A DNA stretch of 49,819 nucleotides from Bacteroidota bacterium (lineage in GTDB: Bacteria; Bacteroidota; Ignavibacteria; UBA10030; UBA8401). Both the position numbers and the translations under genes were made by a program. The notes under the pieces were generated by a model, which saw only the letters and a list, made by a program, of their open reading frames with translations, did no database searches and was not told the origin of the DNA. The stretch is from contig JAUXTU010000048.1 of the NCBI GenBank assembly GCA_030679145.1, positions 1-49,819 of the forward strand, in the 5' to 3' direction. Shown here one piece after another: positions 27,453-36,136 of the stretch; the stretch's first letter is position 1; each line of letters begins with the position of its first letter.

Positions 27453-28454
27453 TTATTTTTCCTTCAAATATTTATCAAAAAATTCCTTTGTATACTTCAG
27501 TGTTTTAGTAAACCAAGGATTAAACAGCCAAAACGAATGTGGTGAATCAGAAAGTGTGTGGATTGTCGAATAAATTTTATATCTCGTTAATTGAGCAATC
27601 ATCTCATCTCGTCCAACATGATATCGTTCTAACGAGCTATTGATGAATGCGATCGGCACCGATTGCCGGGATACAAAATTTATTGGTGATGCTTCTTTCC
27701 ATACATCAGGCCGCTCTTGATATGAATAACCGAACCAAAGTGTGCAGGCAGATGGCTTTGCTGAATTTGAATCCCGCCCACTTTCCTCTGGATGTGTTAA
27801 ATCTACTGGACCGTCAACATTTACAACTGCTTGAACATCGCTTGAATAATTTTTGTTAGCGTCCGGTCCTTCAAATTGTTGAAGACCATTAGTCACACCA
27901 AGAAAAGATGCCAGATGCCCTCCCGCAGAACAACCATACACGCCAATGTTTGCAGTATCAATTTCATACTCCAACGCGTGCATACGCAGCCATCGAACCG
28001 CCGATTTTAAATCAAAAATTGCAGCAGGATATTTTGATTCGGGAGAAAGCCTGTATTCAACAACAGCAGTAACATAACCATTTGCAGCTAAATGTTTTGC
28101 CATCGGTATTTCCATCGAACGATCACCCGATCGCCATCCCCCGCCATGGATAAGAATAATTGCCGGATTTTTTTTGACAGATTTTGAAGGATGAAAAAGA
28201 TCTAAATGAAGTTCGCGTTTGCCAATTTTTGAATACACTAAATTAAAATTAGATTCTAATCCAGAGAGATTGCTTGTATCTACTCTTGTTATCGAAGGAT
28301 AATGTTTCATCACCTTCTTCTCAGCGCTTTCAATGGTATAATAATTATCTCTTGGAATTGAATGAATGGTAACCGCATTTTGTGCGAAAACAACACTACT
28401 CGCTAATATTCCAAAATAGAAAATATGTTTTATACAGTTATTCAATGAATTCAA
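27453..28454 (-). CDS. Secreted alpha/beta-hydrolase esterase (BD-FAE/acetyl-esterase-like)
   Basis: 333 residues. The signal peptide ends near VVFAQ at 25. HGGGW (103-107) forms the oxyanion hole, GCSAGG carries nucleophile Ser176, and SPHSFW carries His306. The acidic member is probably Glu276 in NSSLER, where Asp is more usual. Such esterases remove acetyl, methyl or feruloyl groups from plant polysaccharides; the bond here is unknown. There is no suitable ATG. The frame opens at a TTG at 28454, with a second TTG at 28445 better spaced from the AGGA upstream, so translation starts at a rare TTG in either case. It sits between glycerate kinase and the alpha-barrel gene. Confidence 0.8.
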   Translation of the reverse strand: MNSLNNCIKHIFYFGILASSVVFAQNAVTIHSIPRDNYYTIESAEKKVMKHYPSITRVDTSNLSGLESNFNLVYSKIGKRELHLDLFHPSKSVKKNPAIILIHGGGWRSGDRSMEIPMAKHLAANGYVTAVVEYRLSPESKYPAAIFDLKSAVRWLRMHALEYEIDTANIGVYGCSAGGHLASFLGVTNGLQQFEGPDANKNYSSDVQAVVNVDGPVDLTHPEESGRDSNSAKPSACTLWFGYSYQERPDVWKEASPINFVSRQSVPIAFINSSLERYHVGRDEMIAQLTRYKIYSTIHTLSDSPHSFWLFNPWFTKTLKYTKEFFDKYLKEK

Positions 28455-28492
28455 TCCTAATAATATTTTCGCTTAACAGCCGGTGTATCACT

Positions 28493-29695
28493 TCACATTA
28501 ACAACATTGATTTGGAAATTCTATTTGCCTGCAAATCGGCTGTACCAAAGCACTGCTCAATGCCAAGGGATATTCCTTTTTCAAAATTTTCCATTGCTTC
28601 CGCAGATGATTTAAATAATGGAATAAATTCAAAAACTTTCGGCACATTATTATCACACACCGGAAATTGAATTTCACTGCTCCCAACTAACATGATTATT
28701 TTTTTGTTGCGCGCCTGTGCTTCTTTTATAACAATTCCGGTTGCCTTGTTCATAAAACTTTGTTCATCAAATTTTCCTTCACCCGTAATAACAACATCAC
28801 AATCATCTAATAATTTGCCCAACTTCAATGTATCCATAAGAAATTGCTGAGATCGGGTTATCCGCACATCTGAAATAAGGGAAAGTCCAAGAGAAACACC
28901 GCCGCCTGCACCAATTAGTTTCATTTTAAATTCAAATCCATGATCCCGCTCTAGAATAGAAAGAATGTTAATGACACCAACCTCAAGCATTGTAATATCA
29001 TTATAGTCTGCCCCTTTTTGTGCCGCAAATATTTTACTCGTGCCGGTGTCGCCGTATAATGGTATTTCAACATCAAGAACAACTTCAACCGCAATCCCAA
29101 TTTTTCGTGGCAGCACAATCTTGGCAGCACAAAAATAATTTAACGGAATTGCATCGAGCGATTTACCATTTTTGTCGAAGAGTTGCAGCCCAAAGACATC
29201 GCACAGCCCCAACCCTAAATCATTAATCCCTGTTCCACCAATGCCAATAATAATTTTTTTAATCTCTGGGTTTCTCTCCTGAAGATGAAGAATAAATTCA
29301 CCAAGATTCCGAGAATTTAACAGTGTCGGTTTTCGTTTTGCTTTCGGAATTTTTTTCAAACCGATAAAATCGGCAACTTCAACGTACGCTGTTTTTGAAA
29401 CCGCATCATATCCAACACATACCTTTGTCCGCGAATTATTGTAGCATTTTCTGTTTTCGATAAATTGCAAATGAAAATGAAAATTTCGTCTGCACACTTC
29501 AAGAAAACCATCTCCACCATCGGAAAGCGGAAATTTAGTTACATCTAAATACCCGATCTGTACAAGTTTTTGTGCAATCAATTCCGATGCAACTGTGGAT
29601 GAAGCACATTCTTTATAACTGTTCGGGGCTACAAGAATCCTTGTATTCCTATTGAACATTTCAGAACCGTCATTATGATGAGGTTGATAGTTCAT
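28493..29695 (-). CDS. Glycerate kinase (GarK/GlxK family)
   Basis: About 400 residues. APNSYKECASS near the N-terminus, PLSDGGDGFLEV, GIGGTGINDLGLGL, GAGGGVSLGL and GEGKFDEQSF are the family signatures. It phosphorylates D-glycerate using ATP, usually to 2-phosphoglycerate. I place the start at the ATG at 29695, which overlaps the upstream stop as TGATG, a sign of coupled translation. The ATG at 29659 (MFNRNTRILVAP) is an alternative and would give a more typical length. In uronate and aldarate breakdown, glycerate arises from tartronate semialdehyde or glyceraldehyde. No aldarate enzymes are present, so its substrate source is unclear. Confidence 0.88.
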   Translation of the reverse strand: MNYQPHHNDGSEMFNRNTRILVAPNSYKECASSTVASELIAQKLVQIGYLDVTKFPLSDGGDGFLEVCRRNFHFHLQFIENRKCYNNSRTKVCVGYDAVSKTAYVEVADFIGLKKIPKAKRKPTLLNSRNLGEFILHLQERNPEIKKIIIGIGGTGINDLGLGLCDVFGLQLFDKNGKSLDAIPLNYFCAAKIVLPRKIGIAVEVVLDVEIPLYGDTGTSKIFAAQKGADYNDITMLEVGVINILSILERDHGFEFKMKLIGAGGGVSLGLSLISDVRITRSQQFLMDTLKLGKLLDDCDVVITGEGKFDEQSFMNKATGIVIKEAQARNKKIIMLVGSSEIQFPVCDNNVPKVFEFIPLFKSSAEAMENFEKGISLGIEQCFGTADLQANRISKSMLLM

Positions 29696-31584
29696 CACTT
29701 AACAACGGAAATACGATAGGTTATTGTTTGTTCATATCCGTCAGCAGGTGCAGTCACTCTTATTTCTAACGGTTCGCATTTCATTGATGGGAAAGGAAAA
29801 AGAAACCGCGACGCTTTTTCTGCTCTTCCAATTGAAAAATCTCCGCGAAGTATTTCAACCGCATACGTTTGTTTCGATCCGCGGATGATAACTTTTTTTG
29901 CATTAACATATTCAAATGTCGTTCCCGGCTCTTCAACAATCGGTTCAATAATTTTTACTACCGGCTGTCTGTCGTGGAAATTTAATATGACAGTTTTTTC
30001 AATCGCATCATCAAACAACAAATGGGTAAGCGTGTATGCAACGCCTCCCTGGTACCATCGTTCATCTTTCATTTCACCAACTGTCGTAACAATTGCAACG
30101 GTATCAGCATTGGAGCGGGCTGTTACTCGTCCTTCAAATTCATATAAATTGGTAAAAAATTTCCCGCTGTCGCTGAATTCGATTCTCGGCGTTAGGCAAA
30201 TTACGGTATCGTTTACCGCCGGCATATGGATCGGTTCGCCGCGAATATATTTTGTTTGGCTCGACGTTTGCAAAAAACCATGATCCATTGCCCAAATATT
30301 ACACACCGAACCACCCGTTGGATGTTGATTGTACTGACCGTTGTTTGTGTTGGCTAAATCTTTATATCCATATCCCGAAATAGTCATCATAAAATTCTTT
30401 GAACGTGCCAGCGCAACATTCACAGTAGGATAAAATTTCATCCAGCCGATTTCTTCGGATGGTAACAACGGCATTGATGTTTCTGTTTGAATTCCAAGCA
30501 TAAATGCGAGAGAAAGATTTTTTGCGCGGGCAAATGTTGGGTAATTACAAAGTTGGCTTGGAAACAAAGTCCAGAATTGCGGACCATTTCCAATCATTCC
30601 ATCCTTTATCATTGTACGAAGGTAACGCAAATTTTTTACCGCGGCGGTAACATATCGCAGATCTTCGTTCGCAAACATACTAAAAAGAATTTGCGGACCA
30701 TCAGCAGTTTTACTTCCAAATGTTGTCCATTTATAACATCGGCTTCCCCACGATGCATCAATTGCACCATTGGGGTAGATGAAAAAAAGATTTTTTTGCA
30801 GAGATTTTTTTACCATCTCTTCAACAAAGATGTCCTTACTTATTCGTGCATACAAACCTAATCCCCACAACGACATATCCATTTCATATCCAAGATCAAC
30901 GCCATATTTTACACCATGAGCGCGAGCCGCTTCACCCTGAATAAAACCTGCACCATCCATCTTCGCCACGGTCCACCGCGCAAGTTTTTTTGCTTTCACC
31001 ATATATGCTGAGTCGGGAATAAGTTGAAATGTTGCCGCCAATACTGCCGCCGATGTTGGGCAGTAATTTATGCTTGCAAAATCCGGACTCATATATTTCA
31101 CTAAATAATCTGCAGCCCCTTTCATTGATTTCATCCATTGCGCTTGGTCATCGCGTGAAAGTGATTTTTTTAGAATCGGATATGCATTAACAATCATAAG
31201 AAGTTGGTCAGCAGTTGTTCCTGTCCATTCCCACGGCGTTTCTTTCCATTGCCCTTCTGGGAACTGTTGTTTGATCAGCCAGTTGGTTACATAAATTGCT
31301 GCATCGCGATATTTTTTATCACCCGTTTGTTGATACACAACCGCGAAGGGAAATACCGCTTCTGCTGCTCGCGTATGAAGCACATTGCATTCGGGGCATG
31401 TTAATGCTCCAAAATTCGGATCTGTTTTTTCTTTTATTTGCAGATCGAGCAGCGATTTTGAAAGAAGTGCAACTGTCTCGTAACATTCTTTTTTTAACGA
31501 TACTTTTTCTAACGGCTGTGCAATCAGAGAAAGAGATGTTGCACAGAAAAGAAGTATTATTTTAAATTTGTTTGAATATTTCAT
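29695..31584 (-). CDS. Secreted (alpha/alpha)-toroid plus beta-sandwich protein, lyase-like, paralogue B
   Basis: 629 residues, colinear with paralogue A (19880-21778) along its whole length. The signal peptide ends about residue 22. The CxxC unit here reads CPECNVLHTRAAE. KETPWEWTGTTADQLL, FASINYC, DLGYEMDMSLWG, SWGSRCYKWTTFGS and SQTKYIRGEP are retained. The C-terminal beta domain (LTPRIEFSDSGKFFTNLYEFEG onward) is also conserved. Retention of charged and aromatic residues in two diverged copies argues for an enzyme rather than a scaffold. It is translationally coupled to glycerate kinase. No family name can be supported from sequence alone. Confidence 0.6.
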   Translation of the reverse strand: MKYSNKFKIILLFCATSLSLIAQPLEKVSLKKECYETVALLSKSLLDLQIKEKTDPNFGALTCPECNVLHTRAAEAVFPFAVVYQQTGDKKYRDAAIYVTNWLIKQQFPEGQWKETPWEWTGTTADQLLMIVNAYPILKKSLSRDDQAQWMKSMKGAADYLVKYMSPDFASINYCPTSAAVLAATFQLIPDSAYMVKAKKLARWTVAKMDGAGFIQGEAARAHGVKYGVDLGYEMDMSLWGLGLYARISKDIFVEEMVKKSLQKNLFFIYPNGAIDASWGSRCYKWTTFGSKTADGPQILFSMFANEDLRYVTAAVKNLRYLRTMIKDGMIGNGPQFWTLFPSQLCNYPTFARAKNLSLAFMLGIQTETSMPLLPSEEIGWMKFYPTVNVALARSKNFMMTISGYGYKDLANTNNGQYNQHPTGGSVCNIWAMDHGFLQTSSQTKYIRGEPIHMPAVNDTVICLTPRIEFSDSGKFFTNLYEFEGRVTARSNADTVAIVTTVGEMKDERWYQGGVAYTLTHLLFDDAIEKTVILNFHDRQPVVKIIEPIVEEPGTTFEYVNAKKVIIRGSKQTYAVEILRGDFSIGRAEKASRFLFPFPSMKCEPLEIRVTAPADGYEQTITYRISVVK

Positions 31585-31611
31585 TATCTTTATTCCAATT
31601 ATTTAAGTTTG

Positions 31612-31734
31612 AGATATCTGAAAAAGTCATTGCGAGGAGCGAAGCGACGAAGCAATCTTCACAAAACAAAAGGCAAGATTGCTTCGACAAAAAACGTCTC
31701 GCAATGACATTGATGTGAAATTTTTCAGATATCT
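31612..31734. repeat. 123-bp MITE-like palindromic element with terminal inverted repeats
   Basis: AGATATCTGAAAAA (31612-31625) is perfectly inverted at 31721-31734. Inside, GTCATTGCGAG (31626-31636) pairs with CTCGCAATGAC (31698-31708), and CGAAGCAATCTT (31648-31659) pairs with AAGATTGCTTCG (31675-31686). The right terminus shares its last base with the stop codon of the metallophosphoesterase gene at 31734-31736. It encodes no protein. A diverged relative lies at 131-240. It could fold into a long hairpin and end transcription or protect mRNA. Confidence 0.85.
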
Positions 31735-33077
31735 TATTTTGCTAATTCAAATGAATCGTACAAAACACCAGTTGCCGTAAAAGAATTGTATTTTAGTTTA
31801 CCGCCATCAATAGAAATTACCTGGAACAGTTGAACATTCCCGCCGACTTTTGCCATCACGTCTGTATATTTTGAATTGACAGTGTACATTTTTGGACCAG
31901 AAACGGAGACAACATATACTGTTCCTTGATCGCTCTCTTTTACTTTTGCACCATTTTTTATTTTATAACTTCTTCCATAGGAATGGTCATGCCCTGTTAA
32001 CACGAGATCAACATTGTATTCATCAAAAATAGATTGGAATGCGGTCCGTGTTTCAAGATCATCTCGATCTCGTCCCATTGAATACAGCGGATGATGAAAT
32101 GCCACAACTGTCCATTTGTTTGGATTATTAAATAACAACTTTTTCATCCATTCTGCCTGTTCAAGCAGCCGGTCATTTGTATTCATCATAATGAATCTCA
32201 CGCCTTGATAATCCACATAGTATGATACTTCCTCATATCCGCTAATGCCGTTTTCGGGAAGCACATATTGCCCACGCCATGTTGGCGGCAGCAGATTTGA
32301 TCGTTCTTTCTTTCCATTTTTTTTACGGACTATTTTCCCACCCTCCATTTTGAAAGCAAGGTCATGATTTCCGGGGACAAGTATGCTTGGTGTCATTCTA
32401 AGAATAAATCCTGCGGCATAATAAAAATCATTAATCTGTTTATCTTCCGGTTCGGATGTAATATCGCCGGTGAATAACCAGAATTTTGCATCGGGAGCTT
32501 TTTTAAACGCTTCGCGGAAAACACGGGAGCAATGTTCTTTGATATTGTCTTGTGGGTCCCCTAAAAACACAAATGTAAATGGAGCAGCAACCTTTTCTGC
32601 TGTTGTAAATTGATTCCATTCGCTCCACACAGAATCACCGCCAACACGATACGCATACAGCGTATTTGGTTTCAATCCGTCAATAACGGCATTGTAAAAA
32701 CCTGCCGTCTCTCCTTTGTCTAACGGTATGCGTTCTGACTTTGCGCTGATGGTTCTCGCTTTTTCTGCAAACGTTATCCACACTTCGGCTTCAGCAACTT
32801 GCACTTGAGGATTTTTTACTTCATCCGTTGTTCGCCATGCAACACCCATACTTTGATATGGTTCAGTTGTAAGATTTAGAATTATTCTTTCCGGTGTTAT
32901 GGTGGTCGTATATTGCTGCCCATAATTATGAGTGAAAAAAATAATTGTACTAAAGATGATTAAACCACCCCGATGCCAGCATTGTGGAATTCTGCCATTT
33001 AAACCTTGCGAAGGTTTTATGACAATTGCAGATAACCTTTGCAAGGTTGTTTCAATGATTAAAAAAAGTTTTTTCAT
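31734..33077 (-). CDS. Purple acid phosphatase-like metallophosphoesterase, copy 1
   Basis: 447 residues. Residues about 60-160 form the Fn3-like N-terminal domain of purple acid phosphatases (PERIILNLTTEPYQSMGVAWRT). The calcineurin-type metal site follows: GDPQD 173-177, TGD 203-205, GNHD 236-239, then AFHHPLYS and TGHDHSYGR. The N-terminus is peculiar. A 47-bp palindromic repeat (33002-33048) encodes residues 10-26, placing a polar stretch between MKKLFLII and the hydrophobic LIIFSTIIFF at 39-48. The export signal may still work with this extended n-region. It is a paralogue of the next gene. Its role in a uronate locus is unclear; it may take phosphate from sugar phosphates or nucleotides. 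Confidence 0.82.
   Translation of the reverse strand: MKKLFLIIETTLQRLSAIVIKPSQGLNGRIPQCWHRGGLIIFSTIIFFTHNYGQQYTTTITPERIILNLTTEPYQSMGVAWRTTDEVKNPQVQVAEAEVWITFAEKARTISAKSERIPLDKGETAGFYNAVIDGLKPNTLYAYRVGGDSVWSEWNQFTTAEKVAAPFTFVFLGDPQDNIKEHCSRVFREAFKKAPDAKFWLFTGDITSEPEDKQINDFYYAAGFILRMTPSILVPGNHDLAFKMEGGKIVRKKNGKKERSNLLPPTWRGQYVLPENGISGYEEVSYYVDYQGVRFIMMNTNDRLLEQAEWMKKLLFNNPNKWTVVAFHHPLYSMGRDRDDLETRTAFQSIFDEYNVDLVLTGHDHSYGRSYKIKNGAKVKESDQGTVYVVSVSGPKMYTVNSKYTDVMAKVGGNVQLFQVISIDGGKLKYNSFTATGVLYDSFELAK
33002..33048 (-). repeat. 47-bp nested palindromic repeat, copy 3, in frame within a gene
   Basis: On the minus strand this reads AACCTTGCAAAGGTT, then a 17-base centre beginning ATCTGCAA, then AACCTTCGCAAGGTT. 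The centre shares most bases with copy 1 (2910-2956), so the two are the same element and not just similar arms. It is translated as residues 10-26 of the phosphoesterase gene, including RLSAIVIKPSQG. Copy 1 read on the plus strand would give the similar RLSANFVKPSQG. Confidence 0.88.
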
Positions 33078-33120
33078 ATGTGTAATGGTCCTGAACGAAA
33101 CGGAAATTGAAATATTTTCT

Positions 33121-34368
33121 TCATTTTATTAATTCAAAAGTATCATAAACTGCACCGGTAGCTGTATATGCAGAGAACGAAAGTTTTCTGCCATTGATGG
33201 AAACCACCTGATATAATTGCACGTCTGTTCCAAATTTATCCATAAGATTGCTGTACAGTGGATTAATGCGATACGAATCTGAACCGCTGTTCGAAGTTAC
33301 ATACACTGTCCCTTTCGCAGTCGCATTCACTTTTGCACCGTTCACCAACGTTGCACTGCGGGCATAAACATGATCGTGTCCCTGCAAAACAAGATCAATC
33401 GAATACTTATCGAAGACTTCTAAAAATGCATCGCGTGTTTTTCGCTGATCTCGAGTTTTGCTCATTGAATAGAGCGGCTGATGAACGGTTGCAATTACCC
33501 ATTGCTCAGATTTTTTCGAAAGAACACTGTCCAACCATTTTGCCTGCTCCTGTAGTTTTTCATTTCCATTAAGCATCACAAACCGAACACCTTGATAGAC
33601 GAAAGAATAGGACGTTTCTTCCAATCCCATTATTCCATTTTCCGGAAGTGTAAAATGCGGCTTCCATGAATCAATCAACATCTCGCTCGATATTTTTTCC
33701 CCGCTGCTGTCTTCCTTCCCGTATTCATGATTTCCCGGTACCATAACAGAAGGCACGTAAGAATGAATAAAATTTGATGCATAGAAAAATTCGTACCACA
33801 AGGAATCGTATTGGGGTCTGTCGATTAAATCTCCCGAGAAAAGCCAAAATTTTGCTTCGGGATGTTTTCTATTTGCTTCCCTCGCAATTCGAGGATAGAA
33901 TGTTTTTAACCCATGCTGAGCGTCGCCAAAGTACAAAAATGCAAATGGTGCTGTTTTGTTTTCGGCAGTACCAAATTGATTCCATTCACTCCAGATTGAA
34001 TCTCCTCCGACTCGATAGCAGTATTTTGTATTTGGCTGAAGTCCGTTAAAAATTACAGAATATTGATACACTGATTTTCCATTATCCAACACCAACCGTT
34101 CTTTGTTTGCTTGAAAATGTTTTGCACTCGAAGTAAATTCAATCCACTCAGAAGTTTCAGAGATTTGTGCGCTCGGATTGATCGTTTCAACAATCGTTCG
34201 CCACGTTACCGCAATACTTGTTGAAGGCTGGGTTGTTAGATTTAGAATAATTCGGTCGGGAATTTTATCGCTGTTAGTTTTTTGCGCGGCTTCTACGCCG
34301 GACAATAAAAGCGACAGAAGGGACACACACACCGGTAATCTTAAATATATTTTTTTTTGAATTTTCAT
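33121..34368 (-). CDS. Purple acid phosphatase-like metallophosphoesterase, copy 2
   Basis: About 415 residues from the ATG at 34368, which gives a standard signal peptide (MKIQKKIYLRLPVCVSLLSLLLSGVEAA). The frame opens earlier at an ATG at 34434 that overlaps the symporter stop as TAATG, but that would bury the signal sequence. The Fn3-like domain (RIILNLTTQPSTSIAVTWRT) is followed by metal motifs FGDAQH, SGDLID, GNHEYG, VHQPLYS and GHDHVYAR. GNHE replaces the GNHD of copy 1. Periplasmic phosphoesterase; substrate unknown. 43 bp separate it from copy 1, so the pair is a tandem duplication. Confidence 0.82.
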   Translation of the reverse strand: MKIQKKIYLRLPVCVSLLSLLLSGVEAAQKTNSDKIPDRIILNLTTQPSTSIAVTWRTIVETINPSAQISETSEWIEFTSSAKHFQANKERLVLDNGKSVYQYSVIFNGLQPNTKYCYRVGGDSIWSEWNQFGTAENKTAPFAFLYFGDAQHGLKTFYPRIAREANRKHPEAKFWLFSGDLIDRPQYDSLWYEFFYASNFIHSYVPSVMVPGNHEYGKEDSSGEKISSEMLIDSWKPHFTLPENGIMGLEETSYSFVYQGVRFVMLNGNEKLQEQAKWLDSVLSKKSEQWVIATVHQPLYSMSKTRDQRKTRDAFLEVFDKYSIDLVLQGHDHVYARSATLVNGAKVNATAKGTVYVTSNSGSDSYRINPLYSNLMDKFGTDVQLYQVVSINGRKLSFSAYTATGAVYDTFELIK

Positions 34369-34433
34369 TTTGAAACTTGTCATATTTTGGATTTTGTATT
34401 GCAGCCATAGCGGTGCGAATAAATCATGCTGCA

Positions 34434-36128
34434 TTATCCAACACTTGCCAATACAAAACCGATTGATAATATTGCTAAAACAAATAGTGCTGCAAAAAGA
34501 AAACCAACAACATCAACTTTATATTTTTTAAAACTGAATTTTTCTTTCAACGATAAAAAATCAACAACTAAAAGACTATGTCCTTCTTCTTCTAACGAAA
34601 GACATTGTGCTTTATGCTCATATGCCCTTACGGATTCTCCTTCCAACATCATATCGATTCCTTGCTCTTTTAATTTGTATTCTTCACCAACGGGTGTATG
34701 TAACAGCGTATAAAATTTGTCTAACTTTTCTTTCGGTTCCTGTTTGGTAAATGCGCTGACAAGAATCATGATCATAAATCCGACAGGCAAATAAAGCGCA
34801 ATCTGATATTGATATTCCCACTGCAACCCAAATGGACCGGTGGTAAATGCAACAATAACTGATGTCATGATGCTTGCAAACACGCCATAGCGATTTGCTC
34901 TTCGCCACATCAAGCCAACCCAAAATGCAATTCCAAAAAATGCGGTGATCTGCCAAAGATATTTTATTCCCTGAAGAACACTCGATAGTGTTAAAGCAAT
35001 CGTCACGCCAACAACAACAATCAAGAGCGATGAAATTCTTCCAATTTTGAGATACTGTTTATCTGATTGTTTTGTTGAAGCAAATTTTTGATATAGATTT
35101 TTTGTGAATAATGCCGATCCGCCAACCATAAAATTATGACACGCTCCAAGAACCATTGCGCTCATTGCCGCAATCATTAACCCAATTAAACCCTGCGGCA
35201 ATAAATTTACAACTGCAAGACCAAATGCTTGCTCTCGGTTTGCGCTGGTCAATCCGGGGTATAGCGCAGCGGCTAAGACACCTATAAACGCCCACCCAAG
35301 TGTGGCAAAACGTTTTACAAAATTTCCATACGTCCATCCTGTGCGGCAATTTATTTCGGACTTTCCCGATCCTCCAATTGCCATATGGTGTGGTTCAACA
35401 ACAACACCAACAAGACCATTTATGACAATCATAATAATGAGAAAGAGAGTTACTTCGTGCGGTGCTATAAAACTGAACATGTGCTCCGGAAGTTTGGCTT
35501 TCATCGCACTAATTCCGCCGCCTGCTTTTAACGCAAAAGGAATGAGAAGAAAAGATAGTACAACAACAAACACGCCTTGAAGTACATTCACAAATAATGC
35601 AGAAACGAATCCACCCAACACGCTGTAACTCAGAAAAAAAATTGTAAGAACTATCACGATCATAGCAGAAGAAAGCTGCCCGCCAGTGATTGCTTCAATA
35701 GCGGTTCCGGTTCCTTTTAAAATCAATCCAACATTTAACGCAAACCAGAGCAACCCCATAATGGTATATGCCGTTGCGGCTTTCGATCCATACCGTTCTT
35801 CAAAAAAATCTCCGAGTGTAACATATCGTAATCGGCGATAGACCGGTGCAATAAGCCAGAAGAATGGTGTTGCAAACAAAAAAAACCATTGATACCAAAT
35901 TCCGGCCAATCCAAGTTGATAGGTTGCTCCGGCAACTAAAATTGCTTGGTTGGTGTGCGTGCCTGCACCAATGGCATTAGCAATCATCATCACTTTACTG
36001 CCGCGCCGGTTCCCCATAAAATAATCGCCCGACGTAGTTACGTGCCTTTTTGCACGCCACCCAAGCCACACAATTACCGTAACATATATTGAAATTACTG
36101 CCAGATCAAAAATTGAAATTCCAAACAT
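34434..36128 (-). CDS. Sodium:solute symporter family transporter
   Basis: About 564 residues from the ATG at 36128 (MFGISIFDLAVISIYV). The open frame continues to 36284, but that part overlaps the end of the GH2 gene and is not expected to be translated. Thirteen or so hydrophobic segments, GNRRGSKVMMIANAIGAGTHTNQAI in the sodium-site region and TLGDFFEERYGSK are typical of the SSS family. A cytosolic linker near 500-540 precedes a last membrane helix. It begins 8 bp after the GH2 beta-glucuronidase gene, so it probably imports the glucuronide or uronate that the cytoplasmic GH2 enzyme handles. Confidence 0.87.
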   Translation of the reverse strand: MFGISIFDLAVISIYVTVIVWLGWRAKRHVTTSGDYFMGNRRGSKVMMIANAIGAGTHTNQAILVAGATYQLGLAGIWYQWFFLFATPFFWLIAPVYRRLRYVTLGDFFEERYGSKAATAYTIMGLLWFALNVGLILKGTGTAIEAITGGQLSSAMIVIVLTIFFLSYSVLGGFVSALFVNVLQGVFVVVLSFLLIPFALKAGGGISAMKAKLPEHMFSFIAPHEVTLFLIIMIVINGLVGVVVEPHHMAIGGSGKSEINCRTGWTYGNFVKRFATLGWAFIGVLAAALYPGLTSANREQAFGLAVVNLLPQGLIGLMIAAMSAMVLGACHNFMVGGSALFTKNLYQKFASTKQSDKQYLKIGRISSLLIVVVGVTIALTLSSVLQGIKYLWQITAFFGIAFWVGLMWRRANRYGVFASIMTSVIVAFTTGPFGLQWEYQYQIALYLPVGFMIMILVSAFTKQEPKEKLDKFYTLLHTPVGEEYKLKEQGIDMMLEGESVRAYEHKAQCLSLEEEGHSLLVVDFLSLKEKFSFKKYKVDVVGFLFAALFVLAILSIGFVLASVG

Positions 36129-36136
36129 TTTTTTTA

